Shown: one piece after another, positions 1 through 8,782 of the stretch | How the letters are laid out: each line of letters starts with the position of its first letter | Numbering within the stretch: the first letter of the stretch is position 1 | Assembly (NCBI RefSeq): GCF_014199305.1 | Contig: NZ_JACIJK010000012.1 | Span: forward strand, 1 to 64,000 | DNA length: 64,000 nucleotides | Direction of reading: 5' to 3' | Source: Sphingomonas aerophila | GTDB taxonomy: Bacteria; Pseudomonadota; Alphaproteobacteria; Sphingomonadales; Sphingomonadaceae | Notes under the pieces: model-generated | What the model was told of the DNA's origin: nothing | Seen by the model: only the letters and a program-made list of their open reading frames with translations | Databases searched by the model: none | Translations under genes and position numbers: made by a program

Positions 1-6
1 CACTCG

Positions 7-1251
7 CTACGACCGCTGCCCAACCGTCTTCTTCTCTGCCGTCGCGCTCGCGGCCACCGTCATCTTCTGGCTATAACCAATGAGTCCTGACCCTAAGTAC
101 CGATAGTCCCGGTCGGGTGCGAAACCGACCAACTCGTAGGCGCGCAGAAGGCTTCCGAAACGCGTACGATAAGCGCTGCTAGACGGAACATCCTCAGCCT
201 CATCGATGATCAGGCCGGTAAGCATGCCCCGCGCCTTGTAAACAGAGGTCAGCAGCTCGAGCATGGCTTCATTGCTCAGCCGTTCGGAGCGCGCCTCAAT
301 GATGGAGCGAGCCCGGGTATACACATCCCGGTCGACAATCGCAGGGAAGGCGCCCTCGGCCCTAACCCATTCGTCTTCTGCGTTCTGAACGTGCTCCTGC
401 TTCAGTTTGAAGGAGGTCCGTGCCCAAACGTTATCGCCGACATATTTCTCGTTGATAAGCAATTGGTGGACTGTTCCGCGAGTCCATGGACGTCCAAGAT
501 CGGTGACAAGCCCGCGTGAGTTGAGCCGGTTGGCGATGTCACGCTCGACAATACCCTCCTCGGTGAACTGGCGATACACTTCCCGAACTACCGCTATTTC
601 GTCTGCAGGTCCCGGCACCAACACGACGCGATCGGTCGCGATGCTCTTGTGTTCTCCGTGACCAAGCTCGCCTTTCGCCTCGCCGTTCTGGTCGATGAGG
701 AGTCGGCGTAAGCCGTAACCGGCATTGCCGCCCTGCCTGTAGCCACGTCGGATAAGGTTGGCCTGACCTGCAAACACCTTCACCGAAAGCTCGCGGCTGT
801 ACTCGGCTGCCATCGTGCGCTTGACGGTCTTGATGATGGTGGAGCTTATTGAGCCGTCGTTCCTGAACTGCTCGGCACAGTACTCGACCTGAATGCCAGC
901 CGTTCGAATGCGCAATTCGTGAGTAGCGGCCTCGTCCGGGTCCTGAAAACGACCAAGGCGGCTCACGTCATAAACAAGCAGCGCGTCGAAATCAGTGTTG
1001 CCGGCCTCAATGTCGGCGAGCAGCAGCTTGAGTCCTGAACGGCCCGAGAGGTACAAGCCGCTCTTTCCATCATCTTCGTAGGTCCGGACGATTTCGTAAC
1101 CGTTCGCTTCTGCATAGCTGCGGATTGCGGCGGCCTGGTTATCAGTCGAATATTGCTGGTGTTCGGTCGACATGCGGACGTACTCGGCCGCTCGGACCCG
1201 GGTTGGAGGTGGCGGTTCGTCGTCCTCGGTCGTGTTCCAGTTGATGACCAT
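7..1251 (-). CDS. Serine recombinase (resolvase/invertase family), possibly C-terminally shortened
   Basis: A 414-residue site-specific recombinase that would cut and rejoin DNA through a covalent phosphoserine link. The N-terminal resolvase domain shows YVRMS at residues 24-28, with Ser28 the likely nucleophile, and the conserved LLVYDVSRLGR segment. A 'recombinase' DNA-binding domain follows (about residues 170-320, with the ITDLGRPWTRGTVHQLL-type segment). The sphingomonad relatives I know continue roughly 130 residues beyond the PDRDYRYL segment. Here the protein ends 29 unrelated-looking residues later, so the C-terminus may be truncated or replaced (from memory, not aligned). The start is ATG at 1251. 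It is divergent from the HTH gene at 1316, with a 64-bp shared promoter region. It probably mobilises or inverts local DNA, and its substrate sites are not visible. Confidence 0.9.
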   Translation of the reverse strand: MVINWNTTEDDEPPPPTRVRAAEYVRMSTEHQQYSTDNQAAAIRSYAEANGYEIVRTYEDDGKSGLYLSGRSGLKLLLADIEAGNTDFDALLVYDVSRLGRFQDPDEAATHELRIRTAGIQVEYCAEQFRNDGSISSTIIKTVKRTMAAEYSRELSVKVFAGQANLIRRGYRQGGNAGYGLRRLLIDQNGEAKGELGHGEHKSIATDRVVLVPGPADEIAVVREVYRQFTEEGIVERDIANRLNSRGLVTDLGRPWTRGTVHQLLINEKYVGDNVWARTSFKLKQEHVQNAEDEWVRAEGAFPAIVDRDVYTRARSIIEARSERLSNEAMLELLTSVYKARGMLTGLIIDEAEDVPSSSAYRTRFGSLLRAYELVGFAPDRDYRYLGSGLIGYSQKMTVAASATAEKKTVGQRS

Positions 1252-1309
1252 GGGCGGCCTCTGAACGGGAGGCGCGTACGCCCGACGCCGCCGTTTACCC
1301 TAGAGGAAC

Positions 1310-1323
1310 GGAAACATGTTTCC
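1310..1323. promoter_or_regulatory. 14-bp perfect palindrome spanning the start codon of the HTH gene
   Basis: GGAAACATGTTTCC is a perfect inverted repeat whose centre is the ATG start (1316-1318) of the downstream HTH protein. It also lies in the 64-bp region between this gene and the divergent recombinase. A DNA-binding protein encoded directly behind a palindrome is a usual arrangement for autoregulation, so this may be its operator. That role is inferred. Confidence 0.4.
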
Positions 1324-1690
1324 TGAAACCGGCAAGCCGTTTCCAAACACGGCGGCAAAGCTAACCGAAGCGCAGTACGTAGCCGCGGTCTGTCAGGCGC
1401 TGCGAAACGAGCTTGGGACCAGCAGGAATGCGGCCAAGCAGATTCAGCGCTGGACAAACGTCACTGATCGCACCGCTCGCAACTGGATCAACGGGCTAAT
1501 CGGTCCGAGTGGGCATCATCTTATGTGCTTGGCCAGCAAGTCAGAGGCGGTGCTCGGAGCTATCGTGTCCATGACAGCTCGTCCGGAACTGGCGCTAGCG
1601 GCGGACCTGCACGCTGTTGAGGTCGCGATCGCAAAGGCAAGCGGGGCTTTGGAGATCCTGAAGAGGCAAAGAAGTACAAGGTCGGGGTAG
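1316..1690 (+). CDS. Small helix-turn-helix protein of mobile-element type
   Basis: A 124-residue protein with a predicted helix-turn-helix around residues 35-75 (NAAKQIQRWTNVTDRTARNW), a layout seen in small proteins next to recombinases on alphaproteobacterial mobile elements. The N-terminal KLTEAQYVAAVCQALRNELG segment is typical of that group as I remember it. The start at 1316 is preceded by a purine-rich GAGGAACGG. The ORF is divergent from the serine recombinase. It may control the recombinase or activate element genes, but no specific function is established. The family assignment comes from memory of sequence patterns. Confidence 0.75.
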   Translation: MFPETGKPFPNTAAKLTEAQYVAAVCQALRNELGTSRNAAKQIQRWTNVTDRTARNWINGLIGPSGHHLMCLASKSEAVLGAIVSMTARPELALAADLHAVEVAIAKASGALEILKRQRSTRSG

Positions 1691-1741
1691 CTCCTCGATC
1701 ATCATGATTGGGGATACCTCAGACGCGTCGGGCCGAACTTC

Positions 1742-1771
1742 GGACAGAAAAGTTCTCCGAATGTTCTGTCC
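1742..1771. repeat. Inverted repeat downstream of the HTH gene
   Basis: GGACAGAA (1742-1749) and TTCTGTCC (1764-1771) are perfect complements separated by 14 nt, and a second overlapping pair, TTCGGA/TCCGAA, is nested in it. It lies about 50 bp after the HTH stop codon and before the small membrane ORF at 1818. It could be a terminator stem without a T-tract, or a protein-binding site. Confidence 0.35.
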
Positions 1772-1817
1772 TACAGCACCCGACTCGGCGTAGCCCGGTC
1801 GGGAGAGGAGTCGCGCT

Positions 1818-1910
1818 ATGATCATCATCGATGCACCCGTGCTGCTTGGGCTTGCGGCATTGCTAACCAGCATATCGGGGCTGGTCTGGGCTTGTCGCCG
1901 GCATCCGTGA
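1818..1910 (+). CDS. 30-residue single-pass membrane peptide
   Basis: A short ORF starting ATG at 1818 behind a good GAGGAG ribosome binding site 8 nt upstream. It encodes about six polar residues, then one hydrophobic helix (about residues 7-25, VLLGLAALLTSISGLVWA), then a basic tail CRRHP. Tiny proteins with this layout occur beside recombinase/HTH pairs in alphaproteobacterial mobile elements (from memory). A membrane location is predicted and the function is unknown. It sits in the same orientation as the HTH gene, with a stem-loop between them. Confidence 0.55.
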   Translation: MIIIDAPVLLGLAALLTSISGLVWACRRHP

Positions 1911-2115
1911 GCTGAAGCGCAAGGGCAAACACTGCAAATCGAGCTAGAGGCGACGGTTACTGAGGAGAGCCAACCGTGACACGACACTGATCTGCGCATG
2001 CATAAAGCATCCGGAGTGGTTCAGTACCCAATGCTGTCTCTTGACTTGGCGTGTGACAAGTAATCTCATTCACGTTCTCGGCCGGGGGGCTGGCCGATTC
2101 GGAGGGGGGAATAAG

Positions 2116-2760
2116 ATGACCATCACTGTACGCGCGCTCGCATGCGCGCTGTTCGTCGTTGCGCCTGCAGCCTACGCGCAGAACTCGTCGCCGATACCAG
2201 CGCCGCTCGCGGTCGGAAACACCGATGCAGCCGTTCTGCGCACCGGAACGAAGGTCCCGCTCAGGATGTCGCAGACACTCACGACCAAGGGCAAGCAGCT
2301 TCGCGTGGGCCAGCACTTCAACCTTGAGGTGGCAGAGGCCGTGCTGGTCAACGGTCAAACCGTTATCCCAGTCGGGGCGCCCGCAGTCGGTGAGGTCACC
2401 GAGGTGCGCAACAAGGGCATGTGGGGCAAGTCGGGCCATCTGACGGCTCAGGTCATGTACGTCACCGTCAACGGTCGGCAGATTCGCCTATCGGGCACCT
2501 TCGACGACAAGGGCGTGACTGGCACTGCTGGCGTCGTGGGCGCGATCGCGTTCGTGCCCGTTGCGGGCTTCTTCATGACCGGCACCAGCGCCATGATCCC
2601 GACCGGCGCGCCAGTGACCGCCTTCATCGGTGAGGACGTCGCTCTGGCGTTCAACGCCACGGCTCCAGCGCCGATGCAGGTGAACGTGCCAGCGCCAGCG
2701 ATGCCGGTGCAGGTTCAGCCGGCTCTCTCACCCGCTGTCGCGACCAAGCCCGCGGCCTAA
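2116..2760 (+). CDS. Secreted glycine-rich conserved hypothetical protein
   Basis: A 214-residue protein. A longer reading to 2041 exists, but ATG 2116 follows GGAGGGGGGAATAAG and opens a clean signal peptide (MTITVRALACALFVVAPAAYA, cleavage near residue 21). The mature part contains the pattern VLRTGTKVPLRMSQTLTTKG, a beta-rich segment with INGQTVIPVG-like motifs, and a hydrophobic GTAGVVGAIAFVPVAGFFMTG stretch around residues 138-160 that could insert into a membrane. The tail is rich in Ala, Pro and Val. I recognise the pattern from sphingomonad genomes but know no function. It lies 67 bp upstream of the TlpA-like gene in the same direction. Confidence 0.8.
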   Translation: MTITVRALACALFVVAPAAYAQNSSPIPAPLAVGNTDAAVLRTGTKVPLRMSQTLTTKGKQLRVGQHFNLEVAEAVLVNGQTVIPVGAPAVGEVTEVRNKGMWGKSGHLTAQVMYVTVNGRQIRLSGTFDDKGVTGTAGVVGAIAFVPVAGFFMTGTSAMIPTGAPVTAFIGEDVALAFNATAPAPMQVNVPAPAMPVQVQPALSPAVATKPAA

Positions 2761-2827
2761 TCTTCCAGCTGACTGCACTTGGGACGCGGCAAATCGTCGC
2801 GTCCCAGCTGCTTGCGACTCCGGAGAC

Positions 2828-3328
2828 ATGATGAAGCGACTGAACATGGTATTGGCGGCTTCGATCGCGGCCGCGGCGGCAACGACAGCCCCGGCCAAGC
2901 AGCCCAAGGTCGGCCAGCCCGCTCCGCCGGTAGAGCTGACGCTGATTAGCGGCGAGAAGGTCACCCTTGAGAGCCTGAAGGGGCAGGTGGTCGTGCTGAA
3001 CTTCTGGGCGACCTGGTGTGTGCCCTGTCGCAGGGAGCTGCCGCTGCTCGACGCCTACTATCGTAAGCTGCGGGATCGCGGATTGCGCATATATGCGATT
3101 ACGATCGAGGCTTCGGCGCCGGCGGGAATGAAACAGCTATTCGCGGCAATGGCAATCCCGTCAGTGCGCCGGATCAAGGGCATATCCAGTGTCGTGCCTG
3201 CCGTGCCGACGAACATCATCATCGATCGCGCAGGAGTGGTGCGCTACGTCAAGGCAAGTGCGCTTGAGCTCGATGATCTCAACCGCGAGCTAATTCCATT
3301 GCTGAACGAGCATTCGCACGCGAGCTAG
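2828..3328 (+). CDS. TlpA/ResA-like periplasmic thiol-disulfide oxidoreductase
   Basis: A 166-residue thioredoxin-fold protein. A signal peptide (about residues 1-22) precedes GQPAPPVELTLISGEKVTLE, the AhpC/TSA-Redoxin entry strand, and the active-site motif WATWCVPC near residues 60-67 with the redox pair CxxC. The cis-proline loop is visible as VPAVPTNIIID. It probably reduces or exchanges disulfides of exported proteins or cytochromes in the periplasm. Length is normal for the family. The start may be ATG 2828 or 2831. It follows the secreted protein at 2116 and may be co-transcribed with it. No partner membrane reductase is encoded nearby. Confidence 0.9.
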   Translation: MMKRLNMVLAASIAAAAATTAPAKQPKVGQPAPPVELTLISGEKVTLESLKGQVVVLNFWATWCVPCRRELPLLDAYYRKLRDRGLRIYAITIEASAPAGMKQLFAAMAIPSVRRIKGISSVVPAVPTNIIIDRAGVVRYVKASALELDDLNRELIPLLNEHSHAS

Positions 3329-3565
3329 CTAGCAAGCTCGTATATGCAGCAGCGGGCTGCATCTGGCTTAATCTACCAATCGAGTGGCGCCGACGGCCCC
3401 AAGGGTGGCACTTTCTAATGTGGCGCACAACGTTAGCGATTGGGACTTAGCCGACCCGCAGCTACGCGACCTAACCACGGCTGGCATACCTTGAGTTGCG
3501 ACGGCGGCCAAGCACCGGTGAGAGCGCAGGACAGCTGTCGCTTCTAAAGGCGACAGAGCTAAACG

Positions 3566-4324
3566 TTAGTGCGCGTCACTCCTTTGCCGGACCTGCACAG
3601 ACATGCCGCCGCCGCGGCGTACCTCGAACCCGCCTGCTTGCTCAATCAGCGTCGTCAGCTTGGCGCAACCATACGTGCGTGGATCGAACTCGGGATCCAT
3701 TGCCAGAAGCCGTGACCCGAGACCTCCGAGATGAACCCAGCCCTCATCATCTTCAAGCTGGGCAATCGCCCGTCGGACCATAGCTGCTGCCTGCGCAGGC
3801 TTGCGCGGTGCAGTAACGGGTGTACCAGAGGGCTCGACCGCAGCCTTTTCGCTGGCCATTGGTGCAGCAGGCTCAGACCGGGGAAGCAGGTTTTCCGTCA
3901 GGACAAAGCGTTTGCAGGCTTGTCGGAAGCTCTTAGGAGTCTTCGCCTCACCAAAGCCGAACACGTCGAGACCCTGCTCACGAATGCGCGCAGCGAGGCG
4001 GGTGAAGTCGCTGTCCGAGGACACCAGGCAGAATCCTGCGAGCCGGCCGCTGTGCAGAAGGTCCATCGCGTCGATTACCAGTGCGATGTCTGCCCCATTC
4101 TTGCCCGCGGCCAGCGCGAAGTTCTGCTGGGGTATGATCGCGTGGTCGGTAAGGATCTGTGCCCAGCCCTTGAGCCGTTCCTCCGAGAAATCACCGTAGA
4201 TGCGTCGCACGCTCGCTTCACCAAACGTTGCGATCTCTTCGAAGAGGCGGCGGGCGATGCGGGGCGATATGTTCTCGGCATCGATGAGGACAGCCAACCG
4301 GGGAAGAGGGGCAACGAGCGACAT
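3566..4324 (-). CDS. NYN (PIN-like) domain protein with C-terminal OST-HTH/LOTUS domain
   Basis: A 252-residue cytoplasmic protein. The NYN nuclease fold spans residues 9-140, with acidic residues at D15 (VLIDAEN), D79 and D85 (GADIALVIDAMD) and D104/D106 (SSDSDF), matching the metal-binding set of LabA/limkain-type predicted RNases. After an Ala/Pro linker, residues 175-236 (EGWVHLGGLGSRLL, then YGCAKLTTLIEQ) match the OST-HTH/LOTUS RNA-binding domain. The family is therefore expected to act on RNA, with a target unknown here. Start is ATG 4324 without a strong Shine-Dalgarno. It is transcribed alone and convergent with the TlpA gene. The 237-bp gap before it (3329-3565) shows nothing convincing. 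Confidence 0.88.
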   Translation of the reverse strand: MSLVAPLPRLAVLIDAENISPRIARRLFEEIATFGEASVRRIYGDFSEERLKGWAQILTDHAIIPQQNFALAAGKNGADIALVIDAMDLLHSGRLAGFCLVSSDSDFTRLAARIREQGLDVFGFGEAKTPKSFRQACKRFVLTENLLPRSEPAAPMASEKAAVEPSGTPVTAPRKPAQAAAMVRRAIAQLEDDEGWVHLGGLGSRLLAMDPEFDPRTYGCAKLTTLIEQAGGFEVRRGGGMSVQVRQRSDAH

Positions 4325-4637
4325 GGTGCGCAGTTAATGCTGAAGGCGTTGACGTTGCTCTAATCCGACTTCTGGGCCGCGCAGCTTACGCCCGGGATCC
4401 GAGACCCCGCCGGTGGCAGGCTCAAGAGACGCGACGGTTCTCTTTAGGGTTCGACAGTAACTGGAGCTGGGCGGCCAGCCGCCATGCGCAGCGGCTGCGA
4501 TAAACGGCAGCTATCGCCCCTAGTCGCCCGAAAGTGGAAAGGCAGGGCTCGACCAAACCTGGACATAGCGGGTACCGAGTGGGTACCGCGCCCAATCTGC
4601 GCGCATAGGCCGCGCATCCGCGCCAGTGTTGGACACC

Positions 4638-4660
4638 ATGGCGGATGAACCGTCCGCCAT
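4638..4660. terminator. Hairpin downstream of mucR
   Basis: ATGGCGGA and TCCGCCAT form a perfect 8-bp stem with a 7-nt loop, 45 nt beyond the stop codon of the minus-strand mucR gene. There is no T-run on either side, so it is at best a weak or Rho-assisted terminator. The rest of 4325-4705 shows no supported gene. Confidence 0.3.
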
Positions 4661-4705
4661 GCTCAGCCATTTCGATCAAGCGGGCGAGAAGGAGTGTCTC
4701 ATTCG

Positions 4706-5224
4706 CTACTCCGCCGAGCCAAGCACCCTCTTAGCAGCCGCGATCGCCGCCTTGCCGCTCTTCCCAACCGTCTTAGCTGTTGCCCCAGCGTTATCCAAAA
4801 CCTGCTGCGCAGGCTTCCTGCCCAAACCGATCTTCTTCGCCATCGCGCGGCGGCTCTCGGAGTAGTTCGCAGCCACCATCGGATAGTCAGCCTTTAGCCC
4901 ATAGCGCTCGCGATATTCGTCAGGCGTGAGGCCGTTGGTGGTGAGGTGACGACGCAGCGTCTTGTACGGCTTCCCGTCGATCATGGAGATGATGTGATCG
5001 GGGTTCGCCAGCGACTTACGCACGCTCACGGCCGGCGTGTGTTCCTGGACGGGCTCGGCTTCGGCCTGCGGCGCGGACGAAGCGTTGAGCTTCGCGACCG
5101 CGTCATGCATCGATTGCAGGAAAGCCGGCACGGCATCGGAATCGGTCCGGGTATTCGGGTTGGCCAGCCAGGCGATCGTCAGCTCGGTTGCAAGTTGTAC
5201 GGTGTTCGTGGGGTCTTCGGTCAC
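4706..5224 (-). CDS. MucR/Ros family transcriptional regulator
   Basis: A 172-residue DNA-binding regulator. The conserved MucR core lies at about residues 75-130: HIISMIDGKPYKTLRRHL, then GLTPDEYRERYGLKADYPMV, then YSESRRAMAKKIGLG. The zinc-finger cysteines of Agrobacterium Ros are absent (SMIDGK where Ros has a CxxC-type segment), as in several MucR-like proteins. An N-terminal acidic region precedes the core and the Ala/Lys-rich C-terminus is basic. Family members regulate exopolysaccharide, motility and plasmid or virulence genes. Start is GTG 5224, the only good start before the core. Inside a putative island it may silence or tune acquired genes, which is inference. Confidence 0.9.
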   Translation of the reverse strand: MTEDPTNTVQLATELTIAWLANPNTRTDSDAVPAFLQSMHDAVAKLNASSAPQAEAEPVQEHTPAVSVRKSLANPDHIISMIDGKPYKTLRRHLTTNGLTPDEYRERYGLKADYPMVAANYSESRRAMAKKIGLGRKPAQQVLDNAGATAKTVGKSGKAAIAAAKRVLGSAE

Positions 5225-5408
5225 TCTCGGTACGCCTTCCGCTGATCTGAGTGGAACCGGTTACATCCATGACGGATCATAAACCACCCCAATGTTCAGC
5301 AAAGATCGATGTTTGATTTCCCTGGCCGCAAACATGCTCTGAATAGCCGGTTGCGCCATCCGTCAGCACGGGCAAAGATCGAGCTGGGGACAAGACGGGG
5401 ACAAGCAG

Positions 5409-6917
5409 ATGAAGTTGGTTGTTATTTGCCTGCTGGCTCTTGCCGCGGCCCCGCTTCCACTCGCGAGCGCCGAGAGCGAGCCGGGTCCCAATTCGGCAGC
5501 TATTGTGCATTTTCGTGCAGCAGCCATAGCCGCGCAGGAGGAGGACTGCGGAAAGGCGCTGAAGGAGATTAGCCCAGTCGTGGACGGCAAGCCAGATAAG
5601 ATGCCGGACAAACTTCTTGCCGCAGCCTACGATCTCGCAATTGTCTGCAACGCTCGCGCAAATCGAAATGAAAAGGCTGCACAGTATGCGCGGCGGGCGA
5701 CGGCACTAACCGAAGCGTCGGACATGGCTTGGACGATGCGCTTCTTCGCCGACTATATCGGCAAGCGTTACCCTCAAGCGGTAGAAACCGCGGAGGCGAT
5801 GACACAGGGCCGTGGCGCCGCGCTCAACGGACTTGACCCACGCTGGATGTGGGGTCTGCACCGCTCGCTCGACCAAGCAAACTTAGCTGCGCTGGATAAG
5901 CGCTTGCTCACAGTTATGGCCGCTTCATCCTACGATCCCGCCGATCCATCCTTTACGATCGATGACGGACGCGGCAGCGCTCAAGCCTTGTTGGCTGGCC
6001 GCCTGCTCGCCGAGGGTGACCGGGCGGGCGCGCTGGCAATGATGGCAGGGCTGACCAGCGTCTCGGCGATCACTGAAGTCCTGTTCAACCCTGATCTTCG
6101 CACCGCGAGCCAACCAGCCCCCAATTTGCGGGCAGCTGCCGAGGCGGATCTGCGCCGATCGCGTGACCTCAAGAACCGGTATCCAGACTCGCTACGCCTG
6201 ATCATCGCAGAGGCCAACACGCTTCGTCAGCTCGGCCGTCCGTCCGATGCCATCGTTGTCCTTGAAGCCGCACGGGGCCGTATCAACAGCAAGAGACCCT
6301 TTGCGGACCAGGGCGAGACCTTGCCGTGGTGGTGGAACGAACTCGGCTATGCGAACAGCATGGCCGGCAACTACGAGGGCATGACTGCCTCGTTCGCGAG
6401 CGGAAGCGCCGTCAGCGAGAGCGGCATGCCCAATGTCAGCCAGGTGATAAACTTGGGCTCTCAGCAGATCGCCTTTGCAAGGTATGATGACGCGCTTCGT
6501 ACGGTAAGCGCTGAGTTCCTGAAACGCGAGATGAGCCCCTACGGGAAGATGCAGGCGCTTAGCGTACGCGGTTGCGCCCTCGCGCTCTCAGGCGAAGCTA
6601 ACGAGGCGCAAGCGCTGCTTCGAGAGGTGACCGCGCACGAAAGCGACGACCCTGCTACTGTCACGGACCTGCGACTTTGTCTCGGTGACGACGTCGGTGC
6701 GGCCGCGTCGCTTGTCAGGCGGCTCTCACATGCAGCGCTGCGCGCAAACGCTTTGAAGGAGCTGGCACATTACGCGGATCCGATTGCTGGCCAGCCCAGC
6801 GACCCGCGCCAGGTTCGACGAGCGAAGGTCGCTCAGCGCGCCGAAGTGCAACAGGCGTTGGCTGCGGCGGGGGGAGTTGTAGACATTCCCCTGCAACGCA
6901 ATGCGCTTGGCTGGTGA
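5409..6917 (+). CDS. Secreted TPR-like repeat protein
   Basis: A 502-residue protein with a signal peptide (MKLVVICLLALAAAPLPLASA, cleavage near 21). The mature chain is almost all helical and Ala/Leu-rich with degenerate tetratricopeptide-type pairs, for example around residues 60-95 (AYDLAIVCNARANRNEKAAQYARRAT), 265-300 (RLIIAEANTLRQLGRPSDAIVVLEAA) and 380-420. It is likely a periplasmic or outer-membrane-associated scaffold. I do not recognise a specific family. Start ATG 5409 sits behind GACGGGGACAAGCAG. It lies divergent from mucR, with a 184-bp intergenic region that may hold both promoters. Confidence 0.8.
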   Translation: MKLVVICLLALAAAPLPLASAESEPGPNSAAIVHFRAAAIAAQEEDCGKALKEISPVVDGKPDKMPDKLLAAAYDLAIVCNARANRNEKAAQYARRATALTEASDMAWTMRFFADYIGKRYPQAVETAEAMTQGRGAALNGLDPRWMWGLHRSLDQANLAALDKRLLTVMAASSYDPADPSFTIDDGRGSAQALLAGRLLAEGDRAGALAMMAGLTSVSAITEVLFNPDLRTASQPAPNLRAAAEADLRRSRDLKNRYPDSLRLIIAEANTLRQLGRPSDAIVVLEAARGRINSKRPFADQGETLPWWWNELGYANSMAGNYEGMTASFASGSAVSESGMPNVSQVINLGSQQIAFARYDDALRTVSAEFLKREMSPYGKMQALSVRGCALALSGEANEAQALLREVTAHESDDPATVTDLRLCLGDDVGAAASLVRRLSHAALRANALKELAHYADPIAGQPSDPRQVRRAKVAQRAEVQQALAAAGGVVDIPLQRNALGW

Positions 6918-7149
6918 GGACTCCAAGCCGTCTCTGGGCGTGGCAGCGGCACGGAGCCAAAGCTTGTACGCTCAGCTTCGGGCAGCGGAAAAGCTTGGCC
7001 TGCGCTCAACGACTGTCCGCTGATGGGTGGCAAGCAGAACGGCAGCTTACGGGAGTCTCAGGGGCAGAGCTGCCGTTCCGGGCAGGGTCGGCGCGAACAA
7101 CTGCGAACGCCCAGTAGCGGACATCCCGCAGGTGGAGCACAGTGCCAAA

Positions 7150-7401
7150 ATGACCGCCGCTCGCGCTTTTCTCCTCAAAGTTCTACAACGCGTGGCGGAT
7201 GGCGGGGATGTCAGCGAACCCGAGCTCAATACTGCCGTGCCCGATCCGTTCGCTCTCAATCGCGCTGAAAAGAACGCTTGGGAAGAACTGAGCCATTGGG
7301 CTGACGACGACGACGTCCGTGGGCGGCATCAACGCTACGCTGCCTCGAAGCGCGAGCGGATGCGGGACCATCTTGCGGCTTTGATTGCGACCGGCAGCTG
7401 A
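7150..7401 (+). CDS. Small conserved hypothetical protein (83 residues)
   Basis: An open frame extends upstream to 7027, but the family-like sequence starts at MTAARAFLLKVLQRVADGG (ATG 7150), preceded by GGTGGAG. The protein is charged and probably helical, with LNRAEKNAWEELSHWADDDD in the middle and a basic ending (KRERMRDHLAAL). I recall short sphingomonad proteins with this ADGGDVSEPELN / AWEELSHWADD pattern and no known function. No signal peptide or membrane helix, so it is probably cytoplasmic. The flanks 6918-7149 and 7402-7643 show no further supported gene. Confidence 0.6.
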   Translation: MTAARAFLLKVLQRVADGGDVSEPELNTAVPDPFALNRAEKNAWEELSHWADDDDVRGRHQRYAASKRERMRDHLAALIATGS

Positions 7402-7643
7402 CGCCCAAACATGGACGCGCAGGCGAGAAGTCCGAGCGACCGGAAGTGGCCATTCGTTCAGCTCGAGCTTTACCGGTTCTCCGTCTGCGACTGAGCTTAT
7501 CGGCGTCAACCACCTTGCGGCTCGGACGGCCGGCGTTGTGCTGATCCGGATAGCTTAGCTTCTATGACAAACAGGCGCAGCAAACGCTTTGTTAAGTACG
7601 TGAGGGTAGTGCGTCTCCCGAGAGTACAGGGTGGGAGGTTTGA

Positions 7644-8759
7644 ATGCGCTCGTTGATCGTTGCCCTTGCGTTGCCGCTGGCCGCCTGCGGTGGAGCGGGA
7701 GGCGGTCTCTCCTCAGCTGGCTCGTTTGCCGGAACCGGAGGTTTGCCAGCGGCAGAAAGCATCACCCTGCCGCCGCCAGCGGGAAGCACTGCAACTCAGG
7801 CGAACATGTTCGATGTCGCAGCGGCGGCCAAGTTCGATGTGCTCGGTGCGATGCACTCGCTTTCCATCAACTCCGACAACACTAGCCTCTATCAGGGTAA
7901 CGCCAGCACAGCTAGTTCTCCTGCCGGGTCCATCAGCTATGATCCTCGCGACGGCATCTTCGTGATGACGCTCGCCGACGAGAAAGCCAAGGTAAGCCGG
8001 AGCATTACGTTTCAAGACCCAGGCCACCGCACGACCGCCGATCCAACTACCGTAGAGAGACAGGTCCCGCTGCTAACGGGCTTCAATTACCTGTCCGTGC
8101 TCGACGGATCGGTGCCGTTGACGTTCTTCTATCAACGACCAAACAGCGTTGGATCGTTTGTTTCCCTCGCCGGCTTCGAACGGAACGAGCGAAACGCCGA
8201 TGGATCATCTACGTCAGAACAAGGCGTCCTCGTTTTCGGTACGCGAACTTCGATGTTCCAGACACCAACCAAGGGAACGGCACGTTTTGACGGCCAGTTC
8301 TTGGCGACGATGGTGGCACAGAGGGATGGTTCGGCGCCGGCACAGCAGTGGCTTTCCGGGAGCAGCGCTGTCGATGTCGATTTTGCCTCTAGAAAGGTGG
8401 CGCTTACTCTTTCCGGCGCCGTCGGACCGGCGTTCGTCCAAAATACGCCGATCTCTGACGCTGCGCTCAGCATACCCGCTGGTTCGACCTTTAGTGCGAC
8501 TGGGACAGCGGGCTGGGGTGCATTCTCCAATGCGTTTTCCGGTAAGTTCACCGCTGCTGGGTTCACCAGCGATGGGAAAGCGACGCCGGTTGATTTCGCC
8601 AGTGTAAGCGCCGGCACATCAACGGCTGGGGCGAGCTCAATTGATGGAGCCTTCTACGGACCGGATGCCAAGAACGTTGGCGGCAATTTCCGCATCGTCG
8701 GCGGTATCCCTAATCAGCGCGTTGACATCCTCGGCGGCTTCACGGGCACAAAGAAGTAA
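7644..8759 (+). CDS. TbpB-like surface lipoprotein, probable Slam client
   Basis: A 371-residue lipoprotein. The signal sequence ends in the lipobox LPLAAC with Cys15 as lipidation site, followed by a Gly/Ala/Ser-rich linker typical of surface-exposed lipoproteins. The C-terminal third (about residues 270-371) has the transferrin-binding-protein B beta-barrel pattern: AFSGKFTAAGF, then DGAFYGPDAKNVGGNFRIVGG. Such proteins bind iron- or haem-carrying ligands or other host or environmental partners. The ligand here is unknown. Ribosome binding site GGGAGG precedes ATG 7644. The next gene, 23 bp downstream in the same direction, encodes a Slam translocator, which is the known pairing for this lipoprotein class. 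No iron-responsive (Fur) site was recognised upstream. Confidence 0.82.
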   Translation: MRSLIVALALPLAACGGAGGGLSSAGSFAGTGGLPAAESITLPPPAGSTATQANMFDVAAAAKFDVLGAMHSLSINSDNTSLYQGNASTASSPAGSISYDPRDGIFVMTLADEKAKVSRSITFQDPGHRTTADPTTVERQVPLLTGFNYLSVLDGSVPLTFFYQRPNSVGSFVSLAGFERNERNADGSSTSEQGVLVFGTRTSMFQTPTKGTARFDGQFLATMVAQRDGSAPAQQWLSGSSAVDVDFASRKVALTLSGAVGPAFVQNTPISDAALSIPAGSTFSATGTAGWGAFSNAFSGKFTAAGFTSDGKATPVDFASVSAGTSTAGASSIDGAFYGPDAKNVGGNFRIVGGIPNQRVDILGGFTGTKK

Positions 8760-8782
8760 ATCGATCCACCGGAGGAGCCGCT

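Noticed and set aside
4422..4679. 85-codon minus-strand ORF upstream of the NYN gene
   Set aside because: No RBS, and part of it lies in the mucR terminator hairpin region.
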